DNA of 41,147 bases from Mageeibacillus sp. UBA6980 (GTDB lineage: Bacteria; Bacillota; Clostridia; Saccharofermentanales; Saccharofermentanaceae): contig DJYK01000035.1 in NCBI GenBank assembly GCA_002450095.1, positions 1 through 41,147 on the forward strand, written 5' to 3'. A program made the translations under genes and the position numbers. The notes beneath the pieces were generated by a model. That model made no database searches. It was not told the DNA's origin and saw only the letters and a list, made by a program, of their open reading frames with translations. Positions 39,873 through 41,147 of the stretch are shown piece after piece. The first letter of the stretch is position 1. The number at the start of each line of letters is the position of its first letter.

Positions 39873-40583
39873 TCAATCAAATTCCTTCGGGAAATAGTAA
39901 CCCGAACCGCGTCTGGTCAGAATATACTTATAGTTAGGCTGATTCGGTTCGATCTTCTTTCTGGTCCTTCTTACGGTAACATCTACCGTACGGACATCAC
40001 CGGAGAAGGCATAATTCCATACTTTGGACAAAAGCTCGTCTCTCGTGCATACGCGTCCGGCATTCTGCTCAAGATACTGAACGAGCTTAAACTCATTGGA
40101 GGTAAGATCGCAGCTCTCTCCGTTTACGAGGACCTGCATAGCATCATAATCGATAACGAGCTCACCGTCGCAATAAGTATGCTTGGTATTCTCTGATTTA
40201 CTGTCGCCTCCCGCACGGGAAGATCTCTTAAGAAGGACCTTAACTCTCTCTATGAGAAGAGCGGGATCAAAAGGCTTCGGCATATAATCGTCTGCGCCGC
40301 GTCTTAAGGCCTCGATCTCATAAACATTAAGTTCACCCTTCGCAGTAAGGAAAAGGATAGGAATATCATAGCCTGCCTTCCTCAGATCTTCCGTGAACTG
40401 GATACCGGTATAATTAGGCATCATCCAATCAAGGATGATAAGATCAGGAGACTTCTCCTGTGCCATCTTGAATCCTTCCTGGGAATCTGTGGAAGAGATC
40501 GCCTCGAATCCGAAGCTTACAAGAACATCCGAGACAGATGATACTATCTGAGGTTCATCGTCAACGATAAGAATTTTTGCCAT
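39873..40583 (-). CDS. OmpR/PhoB-family response regulator, WalR-like
   Basis: 236 residues. Receiver domain with acidic pocket DDE (8-10), phospho-acceptor Asp52 in ILDWMMP, Thr80 and Lys103 in MPKPF; DNA-binding winged helix (about 135-234) with SNEFKLVQYLEQNAGRVCTR and DVTVRRTRKKIE. First gene of the wal-like operon, with GGAG ahead of the ATG. PhoB/PhoP and WalR are close relatives; the walJ and rlmH neighbours favour WalR, but the sequence alone does not decide. Confidence 0.92.
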   Translation of the reverse strand: MAKILIVDDEPQIVSSVSDVLVSFGFEAISSTDSQEGFKMAQEKSPDLIILDWMMPNYTGIQFTEDLRKAGYDIPILFLTAKGELNVYEIEALRRGADDYMPKPFDPALLIERVKVLLKRSSRAGGDSKSENTKHTYCDGELVIDYDAMQVLVNGESCDLTSNEFKLVQYLEQNAGRVCTRDELLSKVWNYAFSGDVRTVDVTVRRTRKKIEPNQPNYKYILTRRGSGYYFPKEFD

Positions 40584-40622
40584 GATGATCCATCTCCAAA
40601 GAAAAATGAAATATTACAAATA

Positions 40623-40651
40623 ATGATAACAATAATATATTTTTAGGGCAA
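40623..40651 (-). promoter_or_regulatory. Probable promoter of the Wal-like operon
   Basis: Minus strand: -35 TTGCCC (40646-40651), 17-base spacer, -10 TATCAT (40623-40628), in an AT-rich stretch about 40 bases before the response-regulator ATG. Confidence 0.55.
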
Positions 40652-40689
40652 ATGTATTTAAAAGAAATTACAAAATATACGTTAAATAG

Positions 40690-40722
40690 AAGAAGCCTTC
40701 TGCGTTTAGCGCAGAAGGCTTC
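40690..40722 (-). terminator. Terminator of the rRNA operon
   Basis: A perfect 13-base inverted repeat, GAAGCCTTCTGCG (40692-40704) and CGCAGAAGGCTTC (40710-40722), has a 5-base loop. It lies just past the 5S 3' end. The following minus-strand tail is TTCTATTT, a weak U-tract offset by the very strong stem. Confidence 0.8.
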
Positions 40723-40728
40723 ATATAA

Positions 40729-40845
<117 letters not shown>

Positions 40846-40927
40846 TGGTTGAAGGTTTGTACCCTCAGGACTGCATAAGAGCTAAATAAAGACTGTGTTT
40901 TGAATGTATAAGACATTGAACATAACT

Positions 40928-41147
40928 TGTGGTCAAGTCCTCGGGCATTAGTACCGGTCAGCTGAATACATTTCTGCACTTACACACCCGGCCTATCAAC
41001 TGGTGGTCTTCCAGTGCCCTTACCAAAAAGAGGGAAATCTCATCTTGAAGTTGGCTTCACACTTAGATGCTTTCAGCGTTTATCCAATCCAAACATAGCT
41101 ACCCAGCTGTGGCCTTGGCAGGCCAACTGGTACACCAGAGGTTTGTC
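40928..41147 (-). rRNA. rrl: 23S ribosomal RNA, 3' end (partial)
   Basis: The 3'-terminal 220 bases of 23S on the minus strand; the rest lies right of the window. The typical end GACCGGTACTAATGCCCGAG followed by GACTTGACCA is read, and upstream the conserved GGCACTGGAAGACCACCAGT-type helix and AGCATCTAAGTGTGAAGCC are clear. The 3' boundary near 40928 is approximate. Confidence 0.95.

Overview
The window reads as a chromosomal segment of a low-to-mid GC Clostridia-type Firmicute, probably an uncultured or poorly studied gut or rumen relative. This is inferred from strong AGGAGG ribosome sites, TTGACA/TATAAT promoters with 17-base spacers, the HisZ/short-HisG pair, a Wal-like two-component operon, a YozG/DUF2975 pair and an L10 leader. 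The exact lineage cannot be read from the sequence.

Layout: (1) 1-242, start of a sugar-type ABC ATPase on the minus strand, divergent from (2) 440-5384, an arginine operon argC-argB-argD-argF plus a GNAT acetyltransferase. Its promoter contains a tandem pair of ARG-box-like operators, and it ends at a clear terminator. (3) 5386-10432, an AT-richer, tightly coupled minus-strand cassette: XRE regulator, unknown 190-residue protein, a small frame-broken ORF, two amino-methyltransferases and an unrecognised 593-residue protein that is probably the endonuclease. It is flanked at about 10.6 kb by a decayed excisionase-like fragment and looks like an acquired restriction-modification island. (4) 10760-14600, a small peptide, a Thr-rich anchored protein, ispE, a multi-pass membrane protein and a YozG/DUF2975 pair. 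(5) 14645-19520, a heterodimeric ABC exporter and a methyltransferase-STAS fusion. (6) 19544-19785, tRNA-Met and tRNA-Glu with their own promoter and terminator, then a 48-residue membrane peptide. (7) 20008-23627, rpmG-secE-nusG-rplK-rplA-[L10 leader]-rplJ-rplL. (8) 23661-32211, a complete histidine operon hisZ-G-D-C-B-purC-H-A-FI-E, with a purine gene inserted and a HisF-HisI fusion. (9) 32208-40651, a Wal-like operon: response regulator, histidine kinase, murA, walJ, rlmH, HscC-like Hsp70 and a membrane-anchored J-like protein. (10) 40690-41147, the 3' end of an rRNA operon (23S end, 5S, terminator).

How the parts work together: the his operon takes PRPP and ATP to histidine and releases AICAR at HisFH. 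PurC, in the same transcript, makes SAICAR, the precursor of AICAR two steps upstream in purine synthesis. The Wal-like operon joins envelope signalling to the first committed step of peptidoglycan synthesis and to a dedicated chaperone pair.

The strongest candidates for something undescribed are the restriction-modification cassette with its unknown 190-residue and 593-residue proteins, the methyltransferase-STAS fusion, the histidine kinase with a roughly 250-residue acidic tail, and the Hsp70 plus membrane J-like pair with a degenerate HPD motif. All functional calls come from reading motifs by eye; no database search was run.
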